Shown piece by piece: positions 49,015-60,289 of a DNA stretch of 64,000 nt. The notes below the pieces were generated by a model. The model saw only the letters and a program-made list of their open reading frames with translations. It was not told the DNA's origin and made no database searches. The translations under genes and the position numbers were made by a program. The stretch spans positions 35,762,211 to 35,826,210 of the forward strand of contig CM057826.1 in NCBI GenBank assembly GCA_030068075.1, in the 5' to 3' direction. This stretch comes from Paguma larvata (Eukaryota; Chordata; Mammalia; Carnivora; Viverridae). Position 1 is the stretch's first letter, and each line of letters begins with the position of its first letter.

Positions 49015-49590
49015 TCGGTAGGTATTTCAACAGGAAGAATTTACTATAAATGGGTTAATAGGTGTTGGATGGTATAAGAGAGATGGTGACCAAAGGAAGC
49101 AACTTCTTGGGGAGAACCAAGGGCAGGGGCTTGTGTTGAGTTCATGGAACTCAGTAGTTTGTAGGAAGAATCCAGTGGATTCAGGGCTGTGAAGACAGCT
49201 GCTGGTGCACTGGAAGTAGGTGGGAGCTGGCCGAGGAGGGAGCCCTCCGAGGAGGTGCACTTGTAGGCTGCTCCTGGTATCTCTGGAGGAGTCAGGATGA
49301 AACTGGTTTTGGGAAGACCAAAAAAACCCAGCTGGTGATCACAACTGCAACCAACCCCCACTGCCTGGTCGAAGGGGTTTGGCTGAGGAGACCTTGACAG
49401 GAACAACCAGTACATAAGAAGGGTCCAATCCTGTCTCCCCTCCCGCTTTCCAAGTACCCTCCAGTTCCCCACTGGCAAAACCTAGTAGGAAGCCAGATGG
49501 CAAAAGAAAACTGTTGTTTTCAGAGTTCTAATCCCAGCCTTGCAAAGCAAAGTATGGAAAGGTGGGTTTCAAGTTGAGAGATAAAAACTC
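49015..49590 (+). repeat. Old mammalian interspersed repeat, family unassigned
   Basis: It opens with aggaagaatttactataaat and gggttaataggtgttggatg, and ends with ccactggcaaaacctagtag, gaagccagatggcaaaag and gtatggaaaggtgggtttca. The layout is the same type as the repeat at 13040-13490. The 144-codon minus frame at 49044-49478 lies wholly inside it, so I do not call it a gene. Confidence 0.5.
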
Positions 49591-49597
49591 TTCTCAT

Positions 49598-49670
49598 CTT
49601 CTCACTGCTGGCATGTCTACTCATCCTTCAAGTCTCAGCTAGGAGAGCCTTCCCTGACCGCAGAGATAGG
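49598..49670 (+). repeat. LINE-2 fragment
   Basis: tactcatccttcaagtctca and gagagccttccctgaccgc match the conserved L2 'catccttcaagacc' and 'aagccttccctga' blocks. Confidence 0.65.
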
Positions 49671-49739
49671 GCTCTGTAAGTTTCCCCTCCCTTTGCTCTC
49701 AAATGTTTTGAGTAGAGGCAAAGGATATAATCACAAGAA

Positions 49740-49798
49740 TCTCTCTCTCTTTTTTTCTCTCTCTTTCTGTCTATGTCTCTGTCTCTGTCGCTCTCTTT

Positions 49799-49830
<32 letters not shown>

Positions 49831-49837
49831 CACACAA
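49740..49837. repeat. Compound (CT)n-(CA)n microsatellite
   Basis: A CT-rich run (about 49740-49799) passes into about 18 CA units with one CG. The 87-codon minus frame over it is low-complexity. Confidence 0.9.
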
Positions 49838-50270
49838 TAGGTGAACAAAAAGCTCGTTAAGAATCAAATAAAATAAGAAAATATTTTTCATTTATCGGAC
49901 TACAAAAAAAAAAAAAAGGAAGGTTCAGTAAGGCCCATTAGGGTGAAGGATTTAGTAAAAAGTAGTTGCTAAATAGAAACTGGTGGTTTATCACATTATA
50001 GTGAAAATGTGTTCTCTGAAACTCCTCACGAAAATGTAAACCTCTAAACCTTCATCACAGTAGAGGTGCTTAATAAAGACGCTGCTGAGTTAAGGAAGGA
50101 AGACAACCAGAGGACCTTCTTTCTGTCAGAGGGTGAGAGGAAGAGACACGATGACACCAGTTTCTTGAATTTCATTCTGGGAGTGTTGACGTCACACCAC
50201 TTCAGGGGATGTTCCGACTCTTTATATGTATACAAATCTCCCCATAAAGAGATTTTAAAGTTTTATTAGT
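49838..50270. other. Unique sequence
   Basis: No gene recognised. A run of A at about 49904-49917. Confidence 0.45.
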
Positions 50271-50564
50271 TTTTGACCACTTTCTTATATCATACATGAA
50301 AGTAAATTCAAAACGGATGAATGACCTAAATGTTGAGAAAGGAAACCATCAAAATCCCAGAGAACAGCACAGGCAAAAATCTCTTTGACATTGGCCATGG
50401 TGACCTCTTACTAGATATGTCTCTCAAGGCAAGGGGAAAAAAAGCAAAAATAAACCAAAGCAAAAATAAATAAATAACCGAAAGTATTGGTACTTCCACA
50501 AGACACAAAGCTTCTGCACAGCAAAAGAAATAATCAACAAAACTAAAAGGCAACCTTTGGAATG

Positions 50565-50570
50565 GAAGAA
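50565..50570. repeat. Left target-site duplication of the LTR
   Basis: gaagaa directly before the LTR's first base; identical to 51427-51432. In intact L1 this site occurs once. Confidence 0.88.
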
Positions 50571-51426
50571 TGCCGGGGTCCTTGTTCAGGCGAATCTAGG
50601 GGTCCACGAAGGACAGACGGTCAGGCGAAATGAAGTGAGAGAGCCACGAGTGAGATGGAATCTGATGACCAAGCAGGCAGCCCTGGCAATTCTGGCATCT
50701 CTGCTTTGCTGGTCTCAGTGTCTTTATTTTTAAAGGTAGCAAGTGACATTACATCAGTGACAAGGCATTCTTTACAACATACATTGTTGTCACAAGACCC
50801 ATGTAGTCATCTATAGGTTTATGGTATAAGGGAGTGTGGGGATGAGAATTACAAAAGGATTTGTGAAATATTGAGGTGCTCAATATTTGCTGCTGATAAA
50901 CAGTGCTTCTAACTTTTGGGCGAGGCTAACCTTTGGGGAAGGTCCTAAGTCTCTTACAATCTTTCCCATCAGTGTGTTAATTCTGAGAGAAGCTTTACAG
51001 AGATGTGCCTTGAGGTTTTATGGTGGGGATGAGGGGAGCAATACCTGTAGGGAAAATCTAGTTTGGTTCAAAGAGTCTTGGGGCCTAACGTCTGCCAATC
51101 TCTAGCCAACTCATAGCTGCTATTCTATATGATCAATTTGTGTAACCTATCCCCAAGAGGCAACCTTGAGGTTACTTCTGGCCAGGTTACTCTCATTCAG
51201 ATTTTATCCATCAAGACATCACACTCCAGGTCCCCTTTTCCATATACCATAAAACCAAAGAGTATTATATCCCTTAGGCCAACGAGAGCAATTCAAGAAA
51301 TCCAGGCCTGAAAGATTATTTAGAAGGAGGTAAAACTAGGCGCCAGTTTGGCTGGTGGGAGCTTTGCTTCATCCTTTCCCACGCAGGGAGGGGTCTCAAC
51401 CTGTGAGCCCAAAACGGCTCCCAACA
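50571..51426 (-). repeat. Solo endogenous-retrovirus LTR (probably class II, ERVK-like), minus strand
   Basis: Ends are TG...CA: plus-strand tgccggggtcc at 50571 and ggctcccaaca to 51426. An exact 6-bp target duplication lies outside both ends. On the minus strand it opens TGTTGGGAGCC, as intracisternal-A-type class II LTRs do, has an AATAAA at 50728-50723, and leaves about 150 bp to the 3' end. Six-bp duplications are typical of class II. No gag, pol or env is present; the provirus was lost by LTR recombination or never detected here. The family name is not assigned. Confidence 0.85.
50723..50728 (-). promoter_or_regulatory. LTR polyadenylation signal AATAAA
   Basis: Reads AATAAA on the minus strand, about 150 bp before the LTR's 3' end. 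It marks the end of R and supports the minus orientation. Confidence 0.65.
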
Positions 51427-51432
51427 GAAGAA
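51427..51432. repeat. Right target-site duplication of the LTR
   Basis: gaagaa directly after the LTR's CA end. Removing the LTR and one copy restores continuous L1 text. Confidence 0.88.
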
Positions 51433-51998
51433 GATATTTGCAAATGACATATCTAATAAAGCGTTAGTAACCAAAATATATAAATAACTTACATTTCAGA
51501 ACTCAAAAAAGCAAATAATCCAGTTAAAAAAATGGGCCAGAAGACAGGAATAGACATTATTCCACAGAAGATATCCAGACGGCTAACAGACATATGAAAA
51601 GATACTCAGCATCACTCATCATCAGGGAAATACAAATCAAAACTACAATGTGATATCACCTCACACCTGGGTAAAATTAACAACTCAGGAAACAATAGAT
51701 GTTAGCAAGAATGTGGGAAAAGGGGAACCCTTTTACACTGTTAGTGGGAATGCAAATTATGCTACTATAATATACTATATATATATAGTATATACATAAT
51801 CCTACTACAATAGTATATACAGGGGAAGTGGACAGTGGAATGGGTTAAATGGGTGATGGGTATTAAGGAGGGCATTTGTTGTGATGTGTTGTGTGTAAGT
51901 GATGAATTACTAAATTCTATAAAAAAATAAATTCTATACTTCTAACTAACATCACATTGTATATTAAATGGAATTTAAATAAAAGCTTGAAAAAGAAA

Positions 51999-53414
51999 AA
52001 AATGAATAGAAAAATATAGTAAATTTTATTAGTTTTTTTAGTATAAAAATATATAAAGAACAAAACAAAAAACTACAGTTTTATCATATAGATAATTCAA
52101 TCGGCATTTTTAAATAAGTAATATAGGTGCATAGTTAGAAAAAAAAATAAATAAATAATAAAAATAAAATAAAGCTATTCAGAGAACCACAAAACAAGAA
52201 CATAAAAATCTTCCTTCTTTTTTTTTTGTTTTCCTTCTTTTGCTACAGTCCCCTTAATGGAAAGGTTTTTGGTTAAAATTTTAAAGATTTTAAATGTTAG
52301 AAAAGTTTACTCCAGGTATAAGGATAAAGCTGCTCTATTATGGTTCAGGCTCTTTATTTTCAGACTACATTACATTAAATTGTATTCTGAACACTATATA
52401 TCCTCTAAAAACATCATGGTGATATGGTACATGATACGGTAACTTGATACAACTCGATAGGTCTTCAGTAATATGTAGTTTAATTATTTCATTGTGGAGA
52501 TAAAGAAAGATAAAAGATAAAGAAAGTTTGGAGATAAAGTTTGTGTAACTACCCAAAGCCCCAAAATCAGTAACAGAGCTATGTACGAATACAACTCAAA
52601 ATTCCTGCCTTCCCACCCTTAATACATATATTGCCCCTAATTCAAGTAACAGATACAGAAGAATTAACTAAAAATGTATGTCTTAAACTTAATGACAGGC
52701 CGTCTATAATTATTTTGCTTCTATAGAGTGCAGATCTTTAGACAAAAGAGAAGAGTTCCTACTATTTTTGCAGCACTAATGTTAGAACCATTCAGGCAAA
52801 AAAATTCACATTTCACCAGGTGTTTCACATGAGTCTGACAACTGTTTTTAAAACATTGCTAATCCTTTAAGCCTGTATCCTAACATAATTTGTGTTTGTG
52901 TACCTCATTACAAATAGAAACGGGAATATTCTCTAAATATTAGACTCAATGAGAGTTTCCTTAGCAATATCCCAGCCTCACATGCCCTGCAAAAGAAAGG
53001 AGGTAACAATTCTTTTATTTTAGCAATATTACATCTGAGTTGCAAATGATGTGTTCTTCAGATTTCTTTGCCATTGTCAAGAGTATCATCATCTTGACAG
53101 AGTGAGGGACTTGGGGGATGGCGTTGGGGGAGTGAAAAAGACAAGACAATGCTCAAGCAAATTTTTAAGAATACTAAGTAGAAAATAAATGCAAACACTC
53201 CCTAAAATGCATCTGTGTTTATGGGGGGTAGGAATTTGAATTAATTACTAAAATAAACATATCCCAAGCAATTAATAAATTCGATCTGTGTGATTTTAGG
53301 GTTAGTGTTCTGATTAAAGAACTGAGGATTAACTGGGCATCTACTTCCGTTAAAATAAAAGATTACCTAATAATCGGATTTGCAAAATTAATAATAATGA
53401 TAATATCCAATGTG
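51999..53414. other. Mostly unique AT-rich sequence
   Basis: No gene recognised. A-rich simple stretch (taaataaataataaaaata) at about 52144-52172. Frames at 52257 and 52365 have no motif. Confidence 0.45.
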
Positions 53415-53945
53415 ATCAAAAGTGGAACAATGGAGACTTCCATACATTGTCGCTAGAGGTGCTAATTGGTCTCATTTTCTGGAAGGCAATTTGCCTTGTC
53501 TATTAACATTTTAAATGTGCTTGCCTTTTGATTCAATAAGTCCAATACTAGAATCTATCCCAAGGAATTAATTGAAAAGTGCACCAAAAAATCTAAGTGA
53601 AAGGATTTTGTTGCTTATAGCAACAAACAGCTGGATAATGTCCTCCATGTCTATCAATACAGTATTGGTCATTCATTTAATGAATATACAGCCGTTAAAA
53701 AGAATGATATAGATCCAATGGCATTGACATAGAAATATGGTAATAATATATAATTAATTAAAAGGAAAGAAAAGTGGGGAATAGGCTACAAAGAACATGC
53801 TTAGAACTCTTTGTGTTAGTGTGTGTTTTTAGACATATAGATACACACTTAGTTTGGCATGGAATGCGTTTATGTACTGCTTTACACTAATTCGTTGGTA
53901 AATTATTTTACAATAAGCTTTCATTACATTTATAATCAGCAAAGA
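53415..53945 (+). repeat. Old LINE-1 3' end
   Basis: ctggaaggcaatttgccttg, tgccttttgattcaataagt, ctatcccaaggaattaattg, tacagccgttaaaaagaatg and gggaataggctac follow the L1M ORF2 end and 3' UTR. Confidence 0.75.
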
Positions 53946-54239
53946 TAATAAAGGTATTCTAATTCTGGAGGGAAAAAAGACCATGCACGTACTGTTAATT
54001 TTTAGCACTGGGATGGTGGAGAGTCATTTAGTAAAGTCCCATCAAACATTGAGAATTTCCTTTCCTCTTTTTATTCCATGAAATGTCAGCATTAAAATTT
54101 GCAAGCTGTATCTGACAGGATAGAGGCACAAAGGAATGCCCCAACTGTATAGCATAGGAACTCTGGGTTTAGTCTTAATATTCTGCCTTCATTTGATAAC
54201 CTGTGATGCATGCCACAATGGCACAGGGCAAGATTACTC
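53946..54239. other. Short unique stretch
   Basis: No gene or repeat recognised. Confidence 0.45.
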
Positions 54240-54460
54240 GTAGTAATAATAGCTAGTATTTATGGAAACTTACCACATGACAGGTCCTGGTCTCAGGGTT
54301 TTAAGTCTATCAAGGCATTTATCCTCACTATGACTCTGAATAATAGCTGCTAATGTTATCTTTCTTTTACAGATGAATTACCTGAGAGGTTTCAAAAGTT
54401 TAAGTAATTGGACCAGTATGGGAGAGCCAGTAAATAGCGAAATCTAGCAAGAAGTCTAGG
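54240..54460 (+). repeat. MIR SINE
   Basis: agctagtatttatggaaact, ttatcctcactatgactctg, cttttacagatgaattacct and gagccagtaaatagcgaaat follow the MIR-type layout that ends in a 'cagatgagg' and 'agtggcagag' block. Confidence 0.7.
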
Positions 54461-55084
54461 GCTTTCCTTTGGAGAAGATTTGGGATCCGTTGCTTGATTT
54501 ACACTTTCACCAGGCAGAAAAATGTTACATTTGTAAAGCTATTTTCTGGAAATTATATATATCAAGAGTCTTCTAAGAATCTTGTCGTTTATTCACACTT
54601 AGCTAAAAACCAGCATGAGAGCTAAATGCCGCCCATTTAGAATAAATCAAACCTTACAGCAGAAGAGAAGCCTTGAAGTCACTCACCTTCCGGTGATAAA
54701 GATGAAATTCATAGGCACTGTGAGGCAGCGTGGAGGACAGAGGAGTCTCACAGAGTAGGGGTGCGGTGCGGAGGGGTACCTCGGGAAAGGGGACGTGGGG
54801 TGAGAGAGAACGGGGAGGCAGGTAGTGTTCAGGGAGCAGAAGGGAGCTGGTCTGAAAGAGAGGACAAATGAAGGCAGCGAGAAGTAGGCGACACAGGAGG
54901 AGACAGTTCTTAAAAGATCGATATTATTTGTAAATTTTATAGTTCTATTCTGAATATTAACCAGCACATACTCATTGTAGGAATGTTAGAAAGTACAGAA
55001 AATCATAAAAACGACGGTAAAAATCACCACAACTCAGAAATCATCACATTTTGGGGTATTATCAGCTGGGTACAGTTTCAACAG
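54461..55084. other. Mostly unique sequence
   Basis: No gene recognised. A 94-codon minus frame at 54683-54967 is rich in S and P and has no motif. Text at about 54975-55050 resembles an old L1 tail (tagaaagtacagaaaatcat). Confidence 0.4.
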
Positions 55085-55330
55085 ATGGTGAGCAAAGTGG
55101 AGACGATTTAGGGAGAACAAAGGCAGAGAGGTGGGAAAGATGTGCTATCTAAAGAGTGGAAACCAAAGGAAGCTAAAGGTAAATCTGAAAGAGGAGATGA
55201 GGGGGTTGTTAAATGTGAGGGAACCACAAGGTGAGCAGTGGGGAGCCATTGAAGATTTTAGTGCAACGGAAGGAGGTGTTTGAAGCCACACTTAAGCTAT
55301 ATTAATCTGGTAGTACCATCAGAAAAAAAT
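55085..55330 (-). repeat. LINE-2 fragment, minus strand
   Basis: ggcagagaggtgggaaagat, gtggggagccattgaagatt and ttagtgcaacggaaggaggt match the antisense of L2. Confidence 0.55.
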
Positions 55331-55398
55331 TGGAAAAGGGAATGATAGGAATGTAGAGCACTTCATCATTTATTACAGTGATCTAAAGGGAAAAGTTA

Positions 55399-55602
55399 GG
55401 GGCACCTGGGTGGCTCAGTCAGTTAAATGTCTGACTTCGGCTCAGGTCGTGATCTCCTGGTTGATGAGTTCGAGTCCCGCGTTGGGCTCTGTGCTGACAG
55501 CTCAGAGCCTGGAGCCTGCTTTGGATTCTGTGTCTCCCTCTCACTCTGCCCTCTCCCACTCACACTCTGTCGCTGTCTCTCTCAAAAATAAATACTAAAA
55601 AA
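55399..55602 (+). repeat. CAN-SINE (feline type), full length
   Basis: Head ggggcacctgggtggctcag, intact B-box-like gttcgagtcc (55468-55477), feline body. An exact 14-bp duplication aaagggaaaagtta (55385-55398, 55603-55616). Confidence 0.96.
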
Positions 55603-55616
55603 AAAGGGAAAAGTTA

Positions 55617-57090
55617 TATACGTATTACTCAACTAAAGAAAAAATAACATATAGAAGAGGGAAAGTACAAGACATGTAATTGTAGAGATAAAGTCCTGTA
55701 CATGTCTAAAATGCCAATATCTCTGTGTGTCCAGTTTTTATTATATTTCAATCTACTTTCTTTTTTTTTTTTTTTTTGGTGGATAGAGAGCCTAGAATGT
55801 TGCAAGATTGTAAAACATCACTTTTACCAATTCTATATGAGTAATTACCTTCTTAATTATTAAGTAAATTGTTCTACGTGTGGAACAAAACACATCAGAA
55901 AGAATCAGTTACCTTATAAGCTCAGAGGCTACACTGTAGAAAGAGTCAGCTCTCACAAGGATGTGAACAAAGTCCCTCCTAAGCTTAATATTTTGCCAAA
56001 AGTAAAATAATTTGGTTATAGGATTCATCAAATGTAAATCTTATTCTTGACTTTAATTGTTGCATTATTAATAGTACATATCACAGTTCCTATAAATTGT
56101 ATGCCTTAGAAACAATAGACCATGCAGTAAATCATTTCTATTTAAATTTAATTAAGAGAGAAATGATGTTATGATGGTGAAAGTTTAGTACAATCCTTAC
56201 ATACACTGAATAAATTGCCTTAGTTTGATTTGCATTTTTAGGTGTTTGTTGTCTGTTATTTTTTTTTTCCATGACTAGTGCTAGATGATATTATAATTCC
56301 TGTTAGAGATAAAGGAAATATTCAAAAGAAGTTAGAAGACCTGCTGTGTTAGAAATGACTCTCCGGCTTCTTTTTCCAGATCTGACATTACCAGATCTCC
56401 GACCTCATACTTCATGTTTCTAATTTCCGAAGTGGAAATAGAAGTTGAAGTTGCAGAAGTTGAAGAAGTTGTCGAAGCCAAGGAACTGCAGTCCTCATCT
56501 GTGTGTGTGTTTATATACATACACTATAGGCATTCCTTAAATGTACAGGTAGCATAAACATCCACAGAAATAGGTTTCTGCAGGCTGTATTTGCAGCAAA
56601 CGCTGTAGAGATATTTCCAGACCCTCTTCTGTTCCTTATACCACCAGCCCCTGCTGCCTTAGTCAAGGAATGATTGGTAAAGGAGTAGGAAAGCCCAGCT
56701 TCCTTTTCTAAGGTGGGAACAGCTCTGCGCCCAGCTTATACTCTCGTGCTCTCCTGTGGTTTCTGCCCGAAGGGACCCTATGTGGGATTTTCCTGACATG
56801 GCACCCTTCTCCGCTTCTCTCTTCTGTTGTGCACTGTGCCCCACAGTCCTTATGAAAATCTGCTGGGAGAAGTTAATACTCTCTTTAACTTGGATCCTCT
56901 TCTCAGAGTCTAACCTGGGGAACCCAACCTAGCAACTATAAACTAAAATCCAAAAGGGAAAAAGGGAAATAGTATAAAGTTTACTGAAAACATATTGTCA
57001 TTTTCTGTCAAGAAACCAGGCCAGGGATACGATGAGAGCAACTAAATCACCAGAGAAGCCCATGCAGATCATAAATTCAGTAGAAGCTTT
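55617..57090. other. Mostly unique sequence
   Basis: No gene recognised. T run at about 55760-55778. A GAAGTTG-type repeat (aagttgaagttgcagaagtt) at about 56443-56474 is low-complexity and produces the serine-rich minus frame there. Confidence 0.5.
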
Positions 57091-57320
57091 TATTTTTTAA
57101 ATGTTTATTTATTTATTCTGAGAGAGAGAGAGCGAGAACACGTGCATGTGCACACACAAGTGGGGAAGGGGCAGAGAGAGGGAGAAACAGAACCCTAAGC
57201 AGGCTCCATGCTGTTAGCACAAATCCTGATGCAAGACTAGATCCCATGAACTGTGAGATCATGACTTGAGCTGAAATTAAGAGTCCGATGCTTAGCTGAC
57301 TTAGCCACCCAGGCAACCCC
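57091..57320 (-). repeat. CAN-SINE, minus strand, older
   Basis: The A-rich tail side (aaatgtttatttatttattc), then a (GA)n run, a diverged body (gcaggctccatgctgttagc) and head ggttgcctgggtggctaag. Flanks give no clean target duplication. Confidence 0.92.
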
Positions 57321-57404
57321 GGAGGGGCTCATAAATGCGCTTTTCCGAAAATATTGTCATGACAAACTTAAAAGGAGAAAAAACTCATCCTTTTCATAAC
57401 AGGA
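57321..57404. other. Short unique stretch
   Basis: Nothing recognised. Confidence 0.4.
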
Positions 57405-57625
57405 ACAGCTGCCACTTGTTGAATTCTTACCTATGATTATCATCGTTCCACCATCTTTACATATCTCACGGTACTTAGTCCTCAAACAGTTCTACAGTGG
57501 AGGCAGTTACATAGTTCATGTTTAGAGTGTGGCTCTGAGACCACACAGCTTAATAAGTACCAATACCAGGATTCCAATCCTGCTCTGAGCTGCCACTAAA
57601 GTTCACAGTCTTCCCACTTTGGCTC
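57405..57625 (+). repeat. MIR SINE
   Basis: The order catctttacatatctcacgg, tagtcctcaaacagttctac, tgagaccacacagcttaata, and ccaggattccaatcctgctc fits MIR (the 'cacacagctaataagtgg' and 'gggattcgaaccc' blocks). Confidence 0.7.
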
Positions 57626-58609
57626 ATTGTATTGCTCTTCTATAAGAGTGTTGGTCTGTGAGATAATGGGTGCCTATGTTCTTTGACTTACTATTGGTTT
57701 TCCTCTGACCTTGACAGGAAGTGATAAGATAGTATTCATCCAATGACTTTCATCAAAGAACTTACTCTTTGCAAATATCAACCAAACCCAATTACTTCAA
57801 AGGGTTAAAAAATAGGATTTCTCAAATCTTGCATTTTAAGAATGCCAAGATTCGTCTGGTTATGCCGATGTCATGGAGCTGCCCAGTAAGGAGGCCATCA
57901 ACAATTTGCTTCACCAGCTAGTGCAGAAAAGACAGTAATAAACCATTATGCAAGTGCTGAGTCTAGACAGGGCTTTTCTGCTCCATACCCTGTGGCTCAC
58001 TCATAACTACTTAGATTGTTTAGGTAATAACTCTGCCCAACCATTTTTCTGTGGTGGTCATTTCTGACTTCTGAAGGCTGATCAGCTTATTATTCCTATT
58101 ATAGCATGCTGTCCTGAGGTACATTCAGTTGTAACGTTGTATCTTTTATCTGTAACAACTCTGGAGAAAAATCAAGAATGTCCACATGACGGTAGCACAA
58201 GAAGCTGGAGCCATTTTGCTCTTTGTGGGCAGCGGCAACAACATATAATTCATGTCAATTGGCACAGAAAGCAGCGTAACTCAAGTGGATGGCATTGTAT
58301 GTATCTGGCCTTACAAAATAAAAATCCTATCTTCACATCCTGTGAGCTCTTCTTTTAGCCCTGTGGCAGCAAACGCTTTTCACTCATGGAACAGTTCTGC
58401 ACTTGGTGCCCCACCCTGAAGATTTTGTATGTTCCACTAAGCAATCATTTGGATAAAGAGGCTTAATTTAAGAATGGATACATAATGGAGTTGAGTGAAG
58501 CAATGACCTAATGAAGACAGGAAAGCTGAGTTTTATTTCTGTAGCTGCGGATTTCTTTGGAATCAGAAGTGATTCCATATCTATAAACAGGGAAAGCAAT
58601 CGGATACTA
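57626..58609. other. Unique sequence with an exon-like frame at 57840-57938
   Basis: Most of this block is unrecognised. At 57840 a frame opens after a pyrimidine-then-AG stretch (tctcaaatcttgcattttaag) and reads GYADVMELPSKEAINNLLHQ then LVQKRQ to a stop at 57936. AATAAA overlaps the stop. The codon-like look is suggestive of a final exon or retrocopy tail, but the length is short and I know no family with it. Confidence 0.25.
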
Positions 58610-58735
58610 TCGTGGACTGAACCATGTCGCCCCTAAAGGTGTTGAGGTCCCAACCCCCAGTACCTATGAATGTGACCTTATTTGGAAATAGGAGCTTTGC
58701 AGATGATTGAGTTAATTGTTCCCAGCATAGTTATT
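58610..58735 (+). repeat. MLT1-type LTR fragment
   Basis: cgtggactgaaccatgtcgc, tcccaacccccagtacctat and gaatgtgaccttatttggaa match the left part of the MLT1 LTR. Only the left part remains. Confidence 0.75.
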
Positions 58736-58970
58736 CAGAAAGCCTGCAATTCCTGTTATGACCATTTAGTAAGTCATTAGCCCAGCATTCAAGATTCTCT
58801 ATATTCTTGACAATATATACTACTTTTAACTTTATTTTCTAATAATACCACACATAAATTATCTATAGTCTAGTCAAGTTGATGCCCTTATAGTGCATTA
58901 TGCACACTGAAAATCTCCAAATTCCTGACTCTGTTTCTACTTCTTTACTTGTCAAAATGGTCTTTATTCT
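58736..58970. other. Short unique stretch
   Basis: Nothing recognised. Confidence 0.4.
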
Positions 58971-58974
58971 CTTC

Positions 58975-59240
58975 ATTTTTCAAGGTCCTACTCTTACTTC
59001 AAGGCCCATTTTACCTCCCAGCATTCCCATAAGAATTTTCCAGAATGCACTGAAGTAGGTAATGGTCCTTTCCTTTGAAATCCTATATTAGTTATTGCCT
59101 TTGTATTATTTGATTCTCCATCTGTCTAATAAGTACTAAGTATATCTTCCTGTGTATATTTTATCTCTCCAGTAAGTTTTCAATTTATCTCTTTGTAATC
59201 TTACAGTATGAAAGCTATCATCCAATAAACATCAGTTAGC
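58975..59240 (+). repeat. LINE-2-like relic
   Basis: tactcttacttcaaggccca, ttttacctcccagcattccc and a tail near 59225 (caataaacatcag) loosely follow L2. Confidence 0.45.
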
Positions 59241-59259
59241 AATTATGACATATATTAAT

Positions 59260-59445
59260 AACTTATATTAGGGGTATATCATATGTTACTATACAATATA
59301 TATTTTATATATTATCCATATATAAAGATTGATATATAAGTATCAATATGTAAGTATATATACAATATAATTTACAATATAAATTTATATATTATCAAAA
59401 TTATTTTATTTATTTTATGGTACACATATATCAATAATAGTCATC
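59260..59445. repeat. AT-rich low-complexity region
   Basis: TATA-type imperfect repeats (atatattttatatattatcc and similar). Likely unstable in length. Confidence 0.75.
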
Positions 59446-59830
59446 AATTTTTCAAGAACATTACTTAAAACTCAGAGATACTTATAAGTAAAGGGCAATC
59501 TCTTTGGATCTACCTTACAAAACAAGTCAGCATTAACATCTTGATATTACAGAACTGAAAACAGAATGAGAAACATAAAATGGCTTCTCTAAAATTAACC
59601 CCAATGTTTGAAAACAAAATGGTCAACAAAAAGGCTGAGCCTAAATACAAAATGAAGTTCTAACCCCAAGCCCAAGACTTACTCAGCCACCATTTAAAAA
59701 TTATCAATGACTGTTTAATAAAAAGGAAACAAAGGTGAAGTAACACAACTGACCTCCAAATGTGGAAGATATTTTGAGAGTGACAAATACGTAAATGCCA
59801 TAAATCTGTCTCTAGTATACCACCCAGTTT
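59446..59830. other. Unique sequence
   Basis: No gene recognised. Confidence 0.4.
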
Positions 59831-59846
59831 CTCTGATAGAGTTTTT

Positions 59847-60041
59847 TTTCTTTAAAGAGAAAAAGGGAGCATGAGTGGGAGAGAGGAGGAGGAAAAAGAG
59901 GAGAGAGAGGGAGAGAGAGAGAGAATCTTAAGCAGACTCTACACTCTGCATAGACGCAGGGCTCAATACCACCCTGGGATCATGACCCGAGCTAAAATCA
60001 AGAGTAGGATGCTCAACTGACTGAGCCACCCAGGCGCCCTA
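59847..60041 (-). repeat. CAN-SINE, minus strand, older
   Basis: GA-rich tract, diverged body with aaaatcaagagtaggatgct, and head agggcgcctgggtggctcag on the minus strand. Imperfect flanks tctctgatagagttttt (from 59830) and tctctgacctagttttt (60042-60058). Confidence 0.92.
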
Positions 60042-60289
60042 TCTCTGACCTAGTTTTTATTAATTATAGTATCAATCAGAGAATATATAGGAAGGTATCA
60101 TGTCTTTCTATATCACTTGGCCTTGAATGCATAGTCAAATTTTATTGAAGAATGAACAAAGAATTACTGACAAGAACAAAAGATATGGACAATTCCAAGG
60201 TCAAGACTTAAGAGACCTACTTAGTGATTAGGGTACAATTAATTTGATCCATTCTATGGGTGAATAGTGCTAAGAAAAAATGTAATTTG

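Larger units (their letters stand above)
50271..51998 (+). repeat. Carnivore LINE-1 3' part, split by a solo LTR
   Basis: The left half (50271-50570) runs from ttttgaccactttcttatat through gacattggccatggtgacct to caaaactaaaaggcaacctt. It resumes at 51433 (gatatttgcaaatgacatat), continues in ORF2 to about 51760, then jumps to the 3' UTR (gtgatgggtattaaggaggg) and ends near 51998. The gap at about 51770-51820 is an AT-rich deletion junction. Frames are broken. Confidence 0.9.

Noticed and set aside
49044..49478. 144-codon minus frame, second longest in the window
   Set aside because: It lies wholly within an old interspersed repeat, has no known domain, and shows no splice or promoter context.
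49800..49837. Regular CA spacing as a possible CRISPR-like or satellite array
   Set aside because: Plain dinucleotide microsatellite; no repeat-spacer structure, and the host is a mammal.
50571..51426. LTR as evidence for a complete provirus
   Set aside because: L1 text is continuous across both ends, so only one LTR is present and no internal genes exist here.
56400..56520. Serine-rich minus frame (SSTSATSTSIST-like) as a secreted or adhesive protein
   Set aside because: It is the translation of a short GAAGTTG-type low-complexity run.
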